A stretch of DNA of 64,000 nucleotides from Cymbidium sinense (taxonomy: Eukaryota > Streptophyta > Magnoliopsida > Asparagales > Orchidaceae), in the NCBI GenBank assembly GCA_021442155.1, contig CM038214.1, positions 23,523,808 through 23,587,807 on the forward strand, written 5' to 3'. Each line of letters starts with the position of its first letter. Within the stretch, counting starts at the first letter, position 1. Under the pieces are notes generated by a model. It was not told the DNA's origin. It did no database searches and saw only the letters and a list, made by a program, of their open reading frames with translations. Below, piece after piece: positions 47,240 through 58,661 of this stretch. A program made the translations under genes and the position numbers.

Positions 47240-47820
47240 ATTACTTAGAATTCAATTAAGATATTGTATGAAGAAAGAATTCTTTGTATTTTTATTTGAT
47301 TGGGGAGAAGTCAAAGAAAAAGAAGAATAGATTAACACAGGAAAGACTACCCCTCGATCATCCACCCTCAACTCTACAATATATACCATACTTACCTACT
47401 CAATGTCTACTAACGGCAAAGAACCTAATGTCATCTCCTTTTTTAGTTTAGAATTCATCCCTTGAACTAAGGCTCGTGGAGCGTAATCTCCTTTCTTTCT
47501 CTTTCTATATCAATTTCATTGAGGTCATTCCATTGGAAAGGTTGACACCATGAGAGAGGATCCTCAATCTTCTTCTAGTAATGTAATAAGGGCAACTGCT
47601 CCTTAGATCTTTTTGAAAAAGATTCATAGGTCTACCAAAAAAAAGATCAATATTTGAAGTAGGCTATGAAGAATTCCTGCTTGATCCGATCACCATCAGT
47701 TCCAACTTTTCTCAATTTCCAAAATGTTAGATGGATTTCAGTCAATTTCCCCTTCATTCTATTTTCTAAGAAATGAATGCTTGATCTTGACCAAAATTAT
47801 TTACTTTCATTAAGAAGTAA
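47240..47820. repeat. Dispersed repeat, partner of 1108-1680
   Basis: A direct copy of the subtelomeric segment. Shared landmarks include ATTACTTAGAATTCAATTAA, GAAAGACTACCCCT and GAAAAAGATTCATAGGTCTA. No gene is recognised in it; it may be organellar spacer. Confidence 0.85.
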
Positions 47821-48853
47821 TTAGCCAGTTTGATCCATAGGCTCTTTGTCATTCCCACTGATGGAATCTATCCATTTCTAATCTTATGTGAGTCTTGATG
47901 CTCCGCACCTTGCCTTGGATGAAATTTCAATGAATGGGATGTCTCTACATATTCTTCCTTAGATTTTGGTTGGGCCTTCAATGAGTAAGCATGTATGTAT
48001 ATTGGTTTCCAATAGGTTCAAAAAAGACAAGAAAAAAGAATGAATCTAATCAATAGTTCTGAAAACAAAACTGGCACTACTTTGAGCTTTCATGAACATG
48101 GAGGTAATCAAGCTAAGCTTCCATGTCAATGAAAAAGGACAACTGAGATCTACACATGCTTTTTCTCTATGACAAAGAAGACTAGCCTAGCCTCACTAAG
48201 TGCAAAATAGCATATAGAAAATAGAAGTTCTTCTGCATCGTTGTGACCCTGAGATAGGGCAGTTAGCTATAGAGTGCTCGAAAGTACAAAATAAAAGGCA
48301 ATAGTTTATTCTTCAACAAAAGAAAAAGAAAGAGTTTTGTTCATTTCAAAAAAAAAAGGGAAAAGGACAACAACTAGCTCAAAGGTAGAAAAATGTAAAG
48401 CCCCTCTTTCTCTTATGAGATAGAACATCTGCCTTCATGAGAAAGTTTGACTACAAATAAGACTCAATATCACCTGCTTTAAGAGAAAGAGATCTTTCGA
48501 TTCATCTAACTCTCTTGCTTTCTTTACTTTTTTCGAGTTAGCTTTTGCTTCCTAACCACTCATCCTACTCACCACTTTTATTCTGCTCTTTGACCCTTTC
48601 TCCATTTGTTAAAAAGGGATTTTCTCTTCGGGTAGAATTCAGCAAACTACTCCTTCCCTCTGACTGCTAAGAGCTTCCTCGTCCGTAGTAAAAATTCCTT
48701 CTAGTGCCTTCTTTTTCTTTATGTGGGTCGTGAGGATCAAGGACCGTTCCTTTTGCACTAATGATGTGAACGTGCTCAACTACTTTCATTGCTACACACC
48801 TCTCTCATCCCCATTATGTAAAGCTCGGGAAGAAAACCTAATTGAAAGTGGAT
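47821..48853. other. Unassigned end of the insert in the right arm
   Basis: Purine/pyrimidine-patterned non-coding DNA, no recognised gene or open frame of note. Confidence 0.4.
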
Positions 48854-51800
48854 AAGGGCATGAAGTTCTCCATGAAAGGTAATTTGGCCATCATGTTGGT
48901 CATGTGAATCCTGGTTTGTATACAGCCAGTGGTGTCTTCCATCATGCTCTATTCCTTAGCCGAAGTTTAAGAGGCGGGGAAGAAGGAAGCAAGAGAAATG
49001 TGCGACTTCATGGAGCATTAGCAAAATTAGAGCTTAGGGAGGAACCGCTTTTCTTCTTATTGATATTTACCAAACAAAAGGCGTAGAGGCATTGTTCACA
49101 CATCATGGTGAAGAAGCTATGATTAGTGTAGTTTTTAGTTCTTTCCATTCTTTCTTATGCCCCAGCATGTTAGCGACTGAGAGATTCTCTATGTTGAAGA
49201 AATAATTGATGCTATTTTCAGTCTTGGGGGAATCACTACAGTTGGTGCTTGAGTAGGGGAATTCAATTTTTATTCCAACTCTAAGTGAAAAAGGTGCTAT
49301 CCTATATTTTCTCAAGCTTAATTCGCAATAGCTATCAGCTCAAGCAAGATAGTCCTTCTTTCTTTGTGAAATGACTGAATTAGCCACACCCATAGAAGGG
49401 TGAAAGCACATATTCGGCTCAAGAGAATCAATAGAGTCAGCATTCACCCTACTGTTGGAGGTCTATTGAACCTCTTGGAGGATGGACTACTAGTGGGTAG
49501 TGGTGTGGTAGCTCTTATTAGTTTGAGTCAGTGTTAGTAGGTGTAAACTCTTCTTTCTCGATGGAATCATGGATCTATCATAGTCTAGTCCATTTAATTG
49601 GGTTTCTTACTGGAAGAAACTTCCTAAACACCTTTATGCTTATTGACTATCATAAGAACTTTACAATGGGAGCAGATAATTAGGGAAAACTTTCTATCTG
49701 AGAAAAGAAAATTTATCAAATATAGATAAGGAAAGCAGTCGACTCTTGCTCAGGCACAACAGAATAAAAGGTGTGTATCAATGGGTTAGATAAGCAAAAA
49801 ATGATTCAACCATTGCATAAGGCCAATACTAGCGCCTAGGCTTTTATCTTTGGCTTTGTATTTGGGTTTATATCAAGCTTCATTCGCATCCTGCTCCTCA
49901 ACATAACAAGCCCTTGCATTTTTTTTCTTTTTTCTAACTATGAATTGAATGGAAGGAAGAATTGATTGACTGCCACTTTTTCATTATAGTTCTTTTACTA
50001 ATTCTTTCAAAGTTTTAATCTATTTATTTTTATTGTTGGGGAGAGTCTAAATAAAAGAAGTCAAAATAGGTCACGAAGACTCAATTAGAGAGAAGATAGA
50101 AAAGAATCATTCAGTGTGTAGTGAACTTCAATACACAGATCAGCTCTTGAATGGAATCCATGGAACCCTAATTCAATTCTCATTCATAGAAACACAAAAG
50201 GAAGGACCGAGGACGAAGAGCCTCATACAAAGAAAAATTTGAAGAAGAAAAGCTGCGTAGCGTCATGCTATTAATTTTTCTCACATCAAAAATTTTGTCA
50301 ATCTAGTATTGGATTTGCTTTCTGGGTCTTTTTTCTAAGCTATCTGAAAACTGATCAACTTTCTTTTCTAGCCATCTTGAGCTTTTAGCTTTCATAGATA
50401 GGTCAGGCTCCCACCTAAGCTTGTATGCAAGTTGTGTGCTACCTCTTTTCTTTCTCTTATAAAAAAGAAGTGAGTGGCCAAAAGCCTATCTAAAAAAATG
50501 AGATGGAAGAGGACACACATCCCATAAAAGGTCCTAAATCTATGATTCTCCTAGGTTCTTTTTCTTCTTTGTTACCCACTATTATAAAAAAATTAAAATA
50601 ATTTGAGGAACCTTGGCTAAGAGGCAAATCTTCTTTAGAAAGCTCACAACATAGGTGAGATATGGTTGATGGTTGATAAGAATTCATATATAGGCTTGAA
50701 AAGAGTAATAGCTTGAAAACATATTACTTAATAGATCTACTTGTTGTTCCCTACCCCAACCACATATTAGGATGATTGGCCTTGCCTACTTCAAACTTTT
50801 CTGCTATAAAGGTTATCAAACTAACCTAGAGAAAAAGAATTCTCTACTACTCTATGTCTATTAGGGAATAGACATCCTTCACAGGTGGTACTTACTTTAC
50901 TGTGCTCTAAAGTGCACTGAAAACATTTTGAAACAAGCTAAATAATTAAGCTAAACTGAAAAGGAAAGAAGCTAGCCCCCTTCCCCTCTCTACGGTTACC
51001 TTCTTTTGCCATCTAGACCGACTCATCACCCTTCATAGCATTAGACATTCAATCTTTTTTAGAATAGCATTATTGTTATAGCTTAGGGCTTCTATCAAGT
51101 TGTTATAGCAGCTCTTCCTTCCCTTTCTCACTGAGCAAGCTCAAAATCTCAGCTAGCTAGTCTCTCAAGACACTTTTGTCCCCTCCCATTTCTTCTTGCA
51201 CCTGAACTTGGGCATCCATGATCCTTGTCTATGCCATGTGTCTAGTATGGATGGAGAAGGCGATGGATGGGGATATTCAAAGAGTCCAATGACTGATAAA
51301 ATTGATTAGTGACATAAAGTCTTTCAAGAGTGAGGATTACTACCTTTTCTCTATGGAAAATAAATAGTGGGGTACAGGTACATGAGATATTGTAGCCTTG
51401 AGGACATGTACTCTTTTTTCATAAGGGGTAGGAAAGGGACTACCCATATTCTACTCCTTACAATCGTACTTTAGGTTTCACCCAGGATGTACCCCTCTTG
51501 GTAATAATCTATTACTTTTTTTAGGACATAATAACCAAAACTTTAGAGGGTAAGGTCATATGCCACTAGGTGCATGATTAAGTAACCAGTGTCTCAACTA
51601 ATGGTGGGTCTTCCCTAGATACAGTACGAAGCTCCCCTTCAAGCGATATAACTCGCATTGATGTCTCACTCCCAAATCCTTAAATAATTGAGTGCCTATG
51701 AAATTTAATACTAATTGAATTACCTTGAGTGAGAGAGGTGCGTGCTAATGGAAAGTTTTGTCTGTGATCAATCAACTAAGAACTCCCATTAACTAATCAT

Positions 51801-51925
51801 GGATAGGATGCAAAAGCACCTGCCAGTTTGGGTTGCCTACCTTTCCCAACCTACCCACCATTGGTTTCTTCAAGCCAGACTATCAACTATCAGTTTAGGT
51901 ATTAATAAATGTACCTCTTATATCG
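48854..51925 (-). repeat. Large inverted repeat, right arm main part
   Basis: Reverse complement of 34085-37115. Matching landmarks include CCTGGTTTGTATACA (48910), TAGTGGGTAGTGGTGTGGTAGC (about 49490), the piece around 50400-50560, and the piece around 51545-51660. The frame at 48904-49086 (GGEEGSKRNVRLHGA) corresponds to that at 36939-37148 in the left arm. Confidence 0.88.
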
Positions 51926-52980
51926 GGTTCTATGGAATACGCCTTGATAGGTAAGCAAAGTAGGGACTTTTATGGTGCTTGGCTTAGCGCTTTCCTATTG
52001 ATAAGATAAGGAATCAGATTGGTGCAATAGTAGTAGACACGTCTGAATTGTAGGTCCTAGTCTTAAGTATAAGTACAACATGGACAATCAAATGTAGGAG
52101 ATGATGAGGTAAGGAGCATAAAATGTTGAAAATATAAGCCTTCTCTATTTTCCATGAAGTGGAAGTGATATCTTTAGAAAAGCGGTAGTAGTATTGTTCT
52201 AACCTAATCCCCTACTTTGGCTTGGAAGGAAAGGTACAGAGCAAGGACCAGTGAATCCCATTTTTATTTTAGGAAAGCACTCATTCTCACTGCATTTGAG
52301 CTAATAAAGTTACCTTTCTAGAAATTCTCTCTTCATTTGTTTCTCGTTGCTCCATCACTCACTTCGCTATAAAAATATTGAAGGTAGTTACCTTAGATGT
52401 GGGTCTATCCGAGCCTCTTGGAGAGCTAAGCCCTGACCCTAGTTTTTTTGCTCGAATAATGACTTTCCTATAGCACCTCTGGAAGGTGTAGAAGAATGCA
52501 TTTTCATTAACAAAGTGTATTGTGGCGTGACCTTAAGCATATCAAAATGCAGAGTTATATAATGTAGAGTGCTTAAAGCTACTAGAAAGATTTCACTATC
52601 TATTTCATAATAGAGTCCTCTCTTTGTTTACCTATAGGGCATAGGCTGAGTATTAGATTCAATTTTCTTGTGCTAATTGCTTCTCAGATGAGATATGGTG
52701 AATGTTTTGGATATTACCATTTCTTAGTATTGAAAGTCATCCTATAAGTATTCTCTTCTAGCTGGAGTCCTAAGCCCTCTCAAAGTCAGAGTAATGTCAT
52801 ACCTTATCCCTCCCCCTAGCTTTTCTTTCTCTTTCTCAATTTTAAAGATAGTTACTTCATCCCTTAGTAAATATCCCATCCTTATCAAATCTGAGCCACC
52901 AGTTTATGTTTACTTCCTTCTTTGCTTTATTTGGTGGTATAGGTGTGATAAGTCTTCTGAATGATGACAGTAGGGATAGT
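51926..52980. other. Unassigned spacer before the LINE
   Basis: No gene recognised. The exact LINE 5' end is unclear and may lie anywhere from about 52890 to 53030. Confidence 0.4.
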
Positions 52981-53187
52981 TTCGTTACCCTCATCTTTCA
53001 AGATATCTGTAAAAGAAGCAAAACTTCTTCCAGCAAAATCTCTATCATGATAGAAGACAACTACCCTCTCTGGCGATTTTGGCGACTTTGTGTTCCCCTC
53101 GGTGGATTTGCCGTTCTGCATAGCTTCAGATGCTTCTCTAAGCGGACGCTCGAGCTCCTTCAGATGTGACGCCCTTGGATTAGAGCA

Positions 53188-54452
53188 ATGGCGAGGCTCG
53201 GTCTCGTGAATCCCCCGCTTCGACGACCAACTTTGCTCTCTAACTCTACAGGTTTTCTGGATTCGATTGCACCTGTTAATGTAACTGCTGTTAAATCATT
53301 CAAAGATGCTTTATCCGGTAAGATCCCTAGCTCAATGCTTGAATCTCATTTCAACTTCTTATCGTGGATTGCCGGCAGTAATGTGTTCTGATCAGGATGT
53401 TGAGAAACTTGCTAAGCCCTTCGAGTTCGCTTTGGTGGGTAAATTCTCCCTTAGACACCCAACTCTTGATAACATTCGCACTTTCTTTCATAGTTTAAAA
53501 TTAACGGGTTCTTTCTCTATCGGGCTGATCGATCCCCATCACATTCTTATTCAACTTTCTAATGATTTAGATTACTCGTGGGTTTTGCTCGTCGTTCTTA
53601 TTTTGTGCATAATTGTCAAATGCGGCTACTGAAATGGTCGCCCCTATTTGATGTCAAAGAAGAATCTCCCATTGTCCCTCTTGGCTTGATTTTCCTAACA
53701 TGCTAAATACATTATGTCACTCATCAAGTTTTGTTTCTTGTTGGCCTTTTGGTAGACCTCTCTAAATAGCAATGACCAATAGATCTAGGCCATCTGTCTG
53801 TATTCTTGTTGAGATAGACATCACAAAGAAATATCCCAAAGAGGTTTGGATTGGCTCAAAAAATTTGGATATAGTCAAAAGTCGAATTCAAAATTTTCTT
53901 TTCTCAGACTCACCGCAAGATTCACACCCACCACTCGATTGCTTTGTGCTTCATCCTAATCTCGTGAAAAATTTACCACAGAATATGACTACCATTAATG
54001 GAACTCAAAAAACCAATACTCTAGCATACGTGCCTAAAGATACTCAAAAAGAACCTCTCCTACCTACACCTCATAATGATCTATCTAGTGGCAAACAATC
54101 TGACCTTGGTACTAAAACAACCAATGAGGGGTGTGATGTTACCAATGGCAATTTACCTAACTTCACCCCTGCTTGTAATAATCTGGTTTCCCACAATAGC
54201 TCTTTGCTTCATTTAAATCCCACTGAAAATCTGAATGGTAGCCTCATATTGGACACCCAATTAAACAATTTGAATAGGAATCATATAATAAACCAAATCA
54301 ATAATGACCCTATGGTTTCAGAACATATTGAGAAAGATATTTGTATTAGGAATGGTGCCAAAACTTCCACATCTATTTCCCTTCAGAGTGATATCCAATT
54401 GATCCCAATTTCTCATATCTCTATACGGAAGAAGGTGAAATCCCTCTTCTAA
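53188..54452 (+). pseudogene. LINE ORF1 (DUF4283-like), frameshifted
   Basis: The ORF1 product of plant L1 elements is thought to bind element RNA. The likely start at 53188 gives MARLGLVNPPLRRP, followed by SFKDALSGKIPSS. After a frame change near 53330 the frame at 53306-53632 reads EKLAKPFEFALVGKFSLRHP, the DUF4283 signature. A third frame (53772-54452) begins RPSVCILVEIDI and VWIGSKN, the continuation of this domain, and then becomes a Asn/Ser/Thr-rich tail. At least two frameshifts separate the parts. No C-terminal CCHC knuckle is clearly seen. Confidence 0.85.
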
Positions 54453-54685
54453 ATCATTGATAGATTCTTCTATATTCGAACCCTTAAATCAATCTCTTTC
54501 GATGGAGATAATTTGGATTAGAGACCCTTTCAAATTGTTAAAACAAAAAACCCTTCAAAGAAAAATTTTCTAATAATAACCTCTCTAGACTCACTGCTCT
54601 TCTTCCACCCCACACAGTAATGTGTCATCATTTCTCTCCTCTCTTTCCTTTCTCTTTTTTACTTTTCCCTTTTGGTTGTCCCCTT

Positions 54686-55452
54686 ATGATTAATTTTCTT
54701 ATTTAGAATATCTGTTGTGGGTCTCTTTCTCAATTGTGTTAGGAGTCTTTGTCATGTTCATAATATCAAGTTACTTGTTCTTATTGAACCTTTCATTAAT
54801 TCCCCTAAGATTGCTTTTGTCGCTAGATCCCTTGGCTTTCATAATTCTTCTTCAATCTTAATAATAAAATTTGGTGCTTTTGGCACAACCCCATCACCAT
54901 TTCCATCATTGATAATCTTGACCAATTGGTTAATGTCAAAATCTCCTTAGGTGACTTATCGACTTTTGGCTCTTTTATCTATGCCTCTTGTAATAGAGCG
55001 GTAGGAACATCCTTTGGAATCACTTACATCCTTCCTCCTTGGCTAACCTTCCCTGGTTGGTTGGAGGTGATTTCAATACTATCATAGCTAGTTCTGAAAG
55101 AAGGGGAGGATGTTCTCCTAACCTTCATTCCATGGAGGACTTCTCAAATATGACCCTTGATTGCAATCTGATCGACATTGGTTTCACTGGGTCTAACTTC
55201 ACGTGGCACAACTCTAGGCTTTGGCAGCGTCTTGATAGGGCCCTCTTTAATTCTCTTTGGATCAATCAATGGTCTTCTACCACTGTTGAGCATTTGAGCA
55301 GAACTTTGTCTGACCATGCTCCTCTCTTGATTTCCTTCAATAATCCCCCAAACCCATCTACTCCCCTTTCAGATTTCAAAACATGTGGACCCAACATAGC
55401 GACTTCACCAATGTCGCTATCACTAATTGGATGGCCCTATTTTCCTGGATAA
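54686..55452 (+). pseudogene. LINE ORF2 endonuclease domain, broken
   Basis: The apurinic-like endonuclease nicks target DNA to prime reverse transcription. The ATG at 54686 starts a MINFLI-stop sequence corresponding to the usual domain opening. VLIEPFINSPK (about 54780) carries the catalytic Glu. From 55039 the frame reads PWLVGGDFNTII, later GFTGSNFTWHNS, RLDRAL and SDHAPLLISF, so the Asp/Asn and final Asp-His pair are present. The domain is split by stops at 54702, by a frame change before 55039, and again after 55380. Confidence 0.9.
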
Positions 55453-55942
55453 TTCGTTCAAGGTATGACTGCCTATGGCTTAAGCTCAAAAGACTTAAAC
55501 AAAATCTTAATTGGTGGAACAAACACATTTTAAAAATCTTTTCACAAATCTTAAAGCTATGGAACAAGAGGTTTGTTCTCTTGAAGATGTTTGCCTCGAG
55601 ATCCTAGTAAACTTGAGGAGTTGAACATTGCCAAGAATAACTTGCTTAATTATCAAAACATGGAAGAAACCTATTACGCCAAAAAGTCGCAAGCAAACAT
55701 ATTGTTGAAGGTGACAGAAACATCAGGTACTTTCATGCCATTTGTAATAAATAGAAAGCCTTAAACTCGATTAAGAAAATTAAGAACTCTAATGGTGAAT
55801 GGATATCCGATAACAATGATATTAAGGATTCTGTCATTCATCATTTCCAAACTTTATTAAATTCTAAGCCGTTGCTTGATACTTTATCAAACACCCATCT
55901 TATTCCTTCTATGATTAACAGTGAGGAAATCATTTACTCACT
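55453..55942 (+). pseudogene. LINE ORF2 endonuclease-RT linker
   Basis: A degraded coding stretch read in alternating frames, with Lys/Leu/Asn-rich pieces expected of the helical linker. No single open frame of length survives. It is continuous with the flanking ORF2 domains. Confidence 0.6.
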
Positions 55943-57092
55943 ATGTGTCCTTCCAAAGAAGAGATTAGTAATACTCTTAAGAACATGAACACTGACTCTG
56001 TTGCTGGCCCTGATGGCTATACGACCCACTTCTTTCAGCACTGTTGGCCATTTATTAAAACTGATTTAGTTAATGCTATTATTGATTTCTTTGATGGCAG
56101 TCCCATTCCTAAATACTTTTCAAGCAATTCTATTGTCCTTATTCCCAAAATTAACAATCCCGAATCAAGAGTTTAGACCGATTAGTCTTTGCACCTTTTT
56201 TAAAAAACTCATTGCTAAATTAATAAATAATAAAGCTTTTGCTTCCTAAAATCATCTCCCATAATCAAATTGGTTTTGTTAAACATAGAACAATATCGAT
56301 AATATTCTTCTCGCAAGAAATGGTTCATGACATTGATATCAATTCTAGAGGAGGCAACATCTTATTCAAACCGGACATCGCTAAAGCCTTTGATAATCTC
56401 TCATGGGACTTTCTCTTCAAATCGAATTTGTTTGGTTTCTGATAGTTTTATCCGGATTATAAAAAGATGTATAATGTCCGGTTTTGGTTATCATGAATGG
56501 TGAGTCCATAGGTTTCTTTCCTTCTAGCCATGGTTTGAGGCAAGGTGACCCACTATCACCTTCTCTTTTATCATCGCTATTGAATACCCGCCAAGGAGCC
56601 CGAATGATCTTTTCGCTAATAAGCCTAATATGTCTTTTAAAACTCATGGAGGTTTCTATTTCTCATCTTAGCTTTCTGATGATTTCATTATTTTCAAAGA
56701 ACGGTTCCATTCAACATGTTAAAACCATCAAGAACCTTCTAAATGATTTTGATAAAGTTAGTGGTCTTTTTCTTAATGAAGGAAAATGCTGTTTTATTCC
56801 TTCAACTAAGATTCCTCCAAATAGACTTAACCAAATATCCGTAATTACTAATTTTAAGCAAAATCAACTCCCTCTTAATTACCTTGGAGCTCCGCTTTCA
56901 AAGGCCATAAAGATCACAACTTTTGATGATCTAATTCAAAAAATTTCTAACAAAATTTCGGTTTGGGAATTTCATTTACTCTCTTTCGGTGGTAGGCTTA
57001 CCTTGATCAAGAGCACTCTAAATTCCATGCCCATATACCTTCTTCAAACCATTGTGCCTACCAACTCTACCATAAAGCAATTGAGCTCTTAA
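55943..57092 (+). pseudogene. LINE ORF2 reverse transcriptase domain, broken
   Basis: Three frames in order carry the non-LTR reverse transcriptase motifs: DSVAGPDGYTTHFFQHCW and SIVLIPKIN (55943-56176); ISHNQIGFVKHR and KPDIAKAFDNLSWDFLF (56239-56442); and SSHGLRQGDPLSP (56484-57092). The catalytic F-A-D-D block at 56672-56686 is split by a one-base loss, so the surviving frame reads FLMISLF. Downstream, NYLGAPLSKAIK and WEFHLLSFGGRLTLIKS are typical of the post-palm region. The enzyme is inactive. Confidence 0.92.
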
Positions 57093-58158
57093 ACAAATTC
57101 TTCTGGGGAACCAATACATCCTCTAAAAGAATGCACTGGTCATCCTGGTCTAATAGTTGTGGTACTCTTGAAGAGGGAGGTCTGGGATGTAAATCCATCA
57201 AAGAAGTTATCCATGCCTTCTCCTACAAACTTTGGTGGAACTTTAAGAGCAAAAATAGTCTTTGGGCAAATTTCATGACTTCTAAATATTACCAGGGTAA
57301 ACATCCTCTCATTTGTCCTTTTAAATCGGGCCATTCTCCGTGTGGAGAAGACTTTGTTCTCAAATGGGATGAATCCTTAATTTTTTGGGGCATAAACTCG
57401 CAATTCTTTTTTTGGCAAGACAACTGGAGTGGTTCTGGCTCCATTGATGACTTACTCTACACTCACTCCACCACCGATATTAGAGTTAATTCATTCTGGA
57501 AAAACCACATGTGGAACACTAGTAAGATTACTGATTCTATTCCTTCCACTTTCTTAAATATGATTACTAGTATTCCTATCACTCCAAACAATCATGATCA
57601 GATTATCTTTAAGTTATCTCATAATGGGGATTTCAACCTTAAAAATGTGTGGATTCACATTAAAGACAATCAGGATTCTTCTATTGTGTTCTCCAAAATT
57701 TGGAATAGCAATATCCCCTCTTCTTACTGCTCTTACTTGTATCCTAAAAAACTTTATTCTTGGACTCTTTGTTGTGGGGTAAAGGGTTTTATTTACCCTC
57801 TAAATGTCAATGTTGTTCCCATATTGAGAATGTTAACCATGTTTTTGTTAATGGGATTATTGCCTCTAAAATTTGGATTTGGTATGACAATCTATTCAAC
57901 ACTATCAATTTTAATTGTTCTTTTACTTTATATCAACTTCTTGAAGTTTACTTTGACAATGCAATTAAAGGTCATATTAAAATCATAATCACCATTACTC
58001 TTATTTGGTTCATATGGATGGACCAAAATGAAGCTAAACATCATGGGATTCGTATGAATCACATGAGGATTATTGCTAGAACTAAAAACAAAATTTGTGA
58101 CTTATTTAAAGCCAATTTAATCCATCACAAGCATTTTAAAGGTCAGAACTGCCGCTAA
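57093..58158 (+). pseudogene. LINE ORF2 zf-RVT-like region
   Basis: The frame 57131-57988 contains EEGGLGCKSIKEVIHAFSYK, FWQDNWSG and a segment aligned with the zinc-binding reverse-transcriptase-associated domain. The Cys/His part (CQCCSHIENVNHVF, about 57807-57850) lies in the overlapping frame 57760-58158. A frameshift near 57700-57790 thus splits the domain. In plant LINEs this region joins RT to RNase H. Confidence 0.85.
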
Positions 58159-58229
58159 TAAACTGGGCCTCAACCTTCCAAACCAGTCTTTCTATCGAAA
58201 TGATAGAATGATTTTTTGGAAAAAACCTC

Positions 58230-58661
58230 TTGATCATATTATTAAAATTAATACTGATGGCTCTGTCTCTCATAATGGCTCGTGGAGGCATTTTCGGGGA
58301 TTCTAAGGGTATTGTTCTATGTGCTTTTTCTTATCCCCTTATTTCCAAAGATGTTCCTTATAATCGAGCTTATGGTCATCCACAAAGCTCTAGAAATTTG
58401 TCTTCAAAATGACCGCTCAATATTTGGATAGAGGTGGACGCTCTTCTACTGATTGACCTTTTGACTTCTACCAATATGAGCAATGCTTGTTTGTACTATC
58501 TCCTCAAGCAAACTAGGGATCTTCTCTCTCAACTGAATTTTACCATCACTCATGTTTGGCGTGAAGGTAACGCATGTGCTGATTACCTTGCAAATATGCG
58601 ATTAGACAAGATCATCCTCTTTAATCAATTTACATTACCCAAATACCGCGTGGTCTGTTAA
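58230..58661 (+). pseudogene. LINE ORF2 RNase H domain, broken
   Basis: An RNase H at the end of ORF2, as in the plant L1 clades that acquired it. KINTDGSVSHNGS at about 58244 has the first catalytic Asp (58256-58258). A frameshift follows. The later frame 58434-58661 reads MDALLLIDLL, YLLKQTRDLLSQ and HVWREGNACADYLANM, retaining the central and final Asp contexts. The final stop at 58660 ends ORF2. The middle portion with the Glu helix is damaged. Confidence 0.88.
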
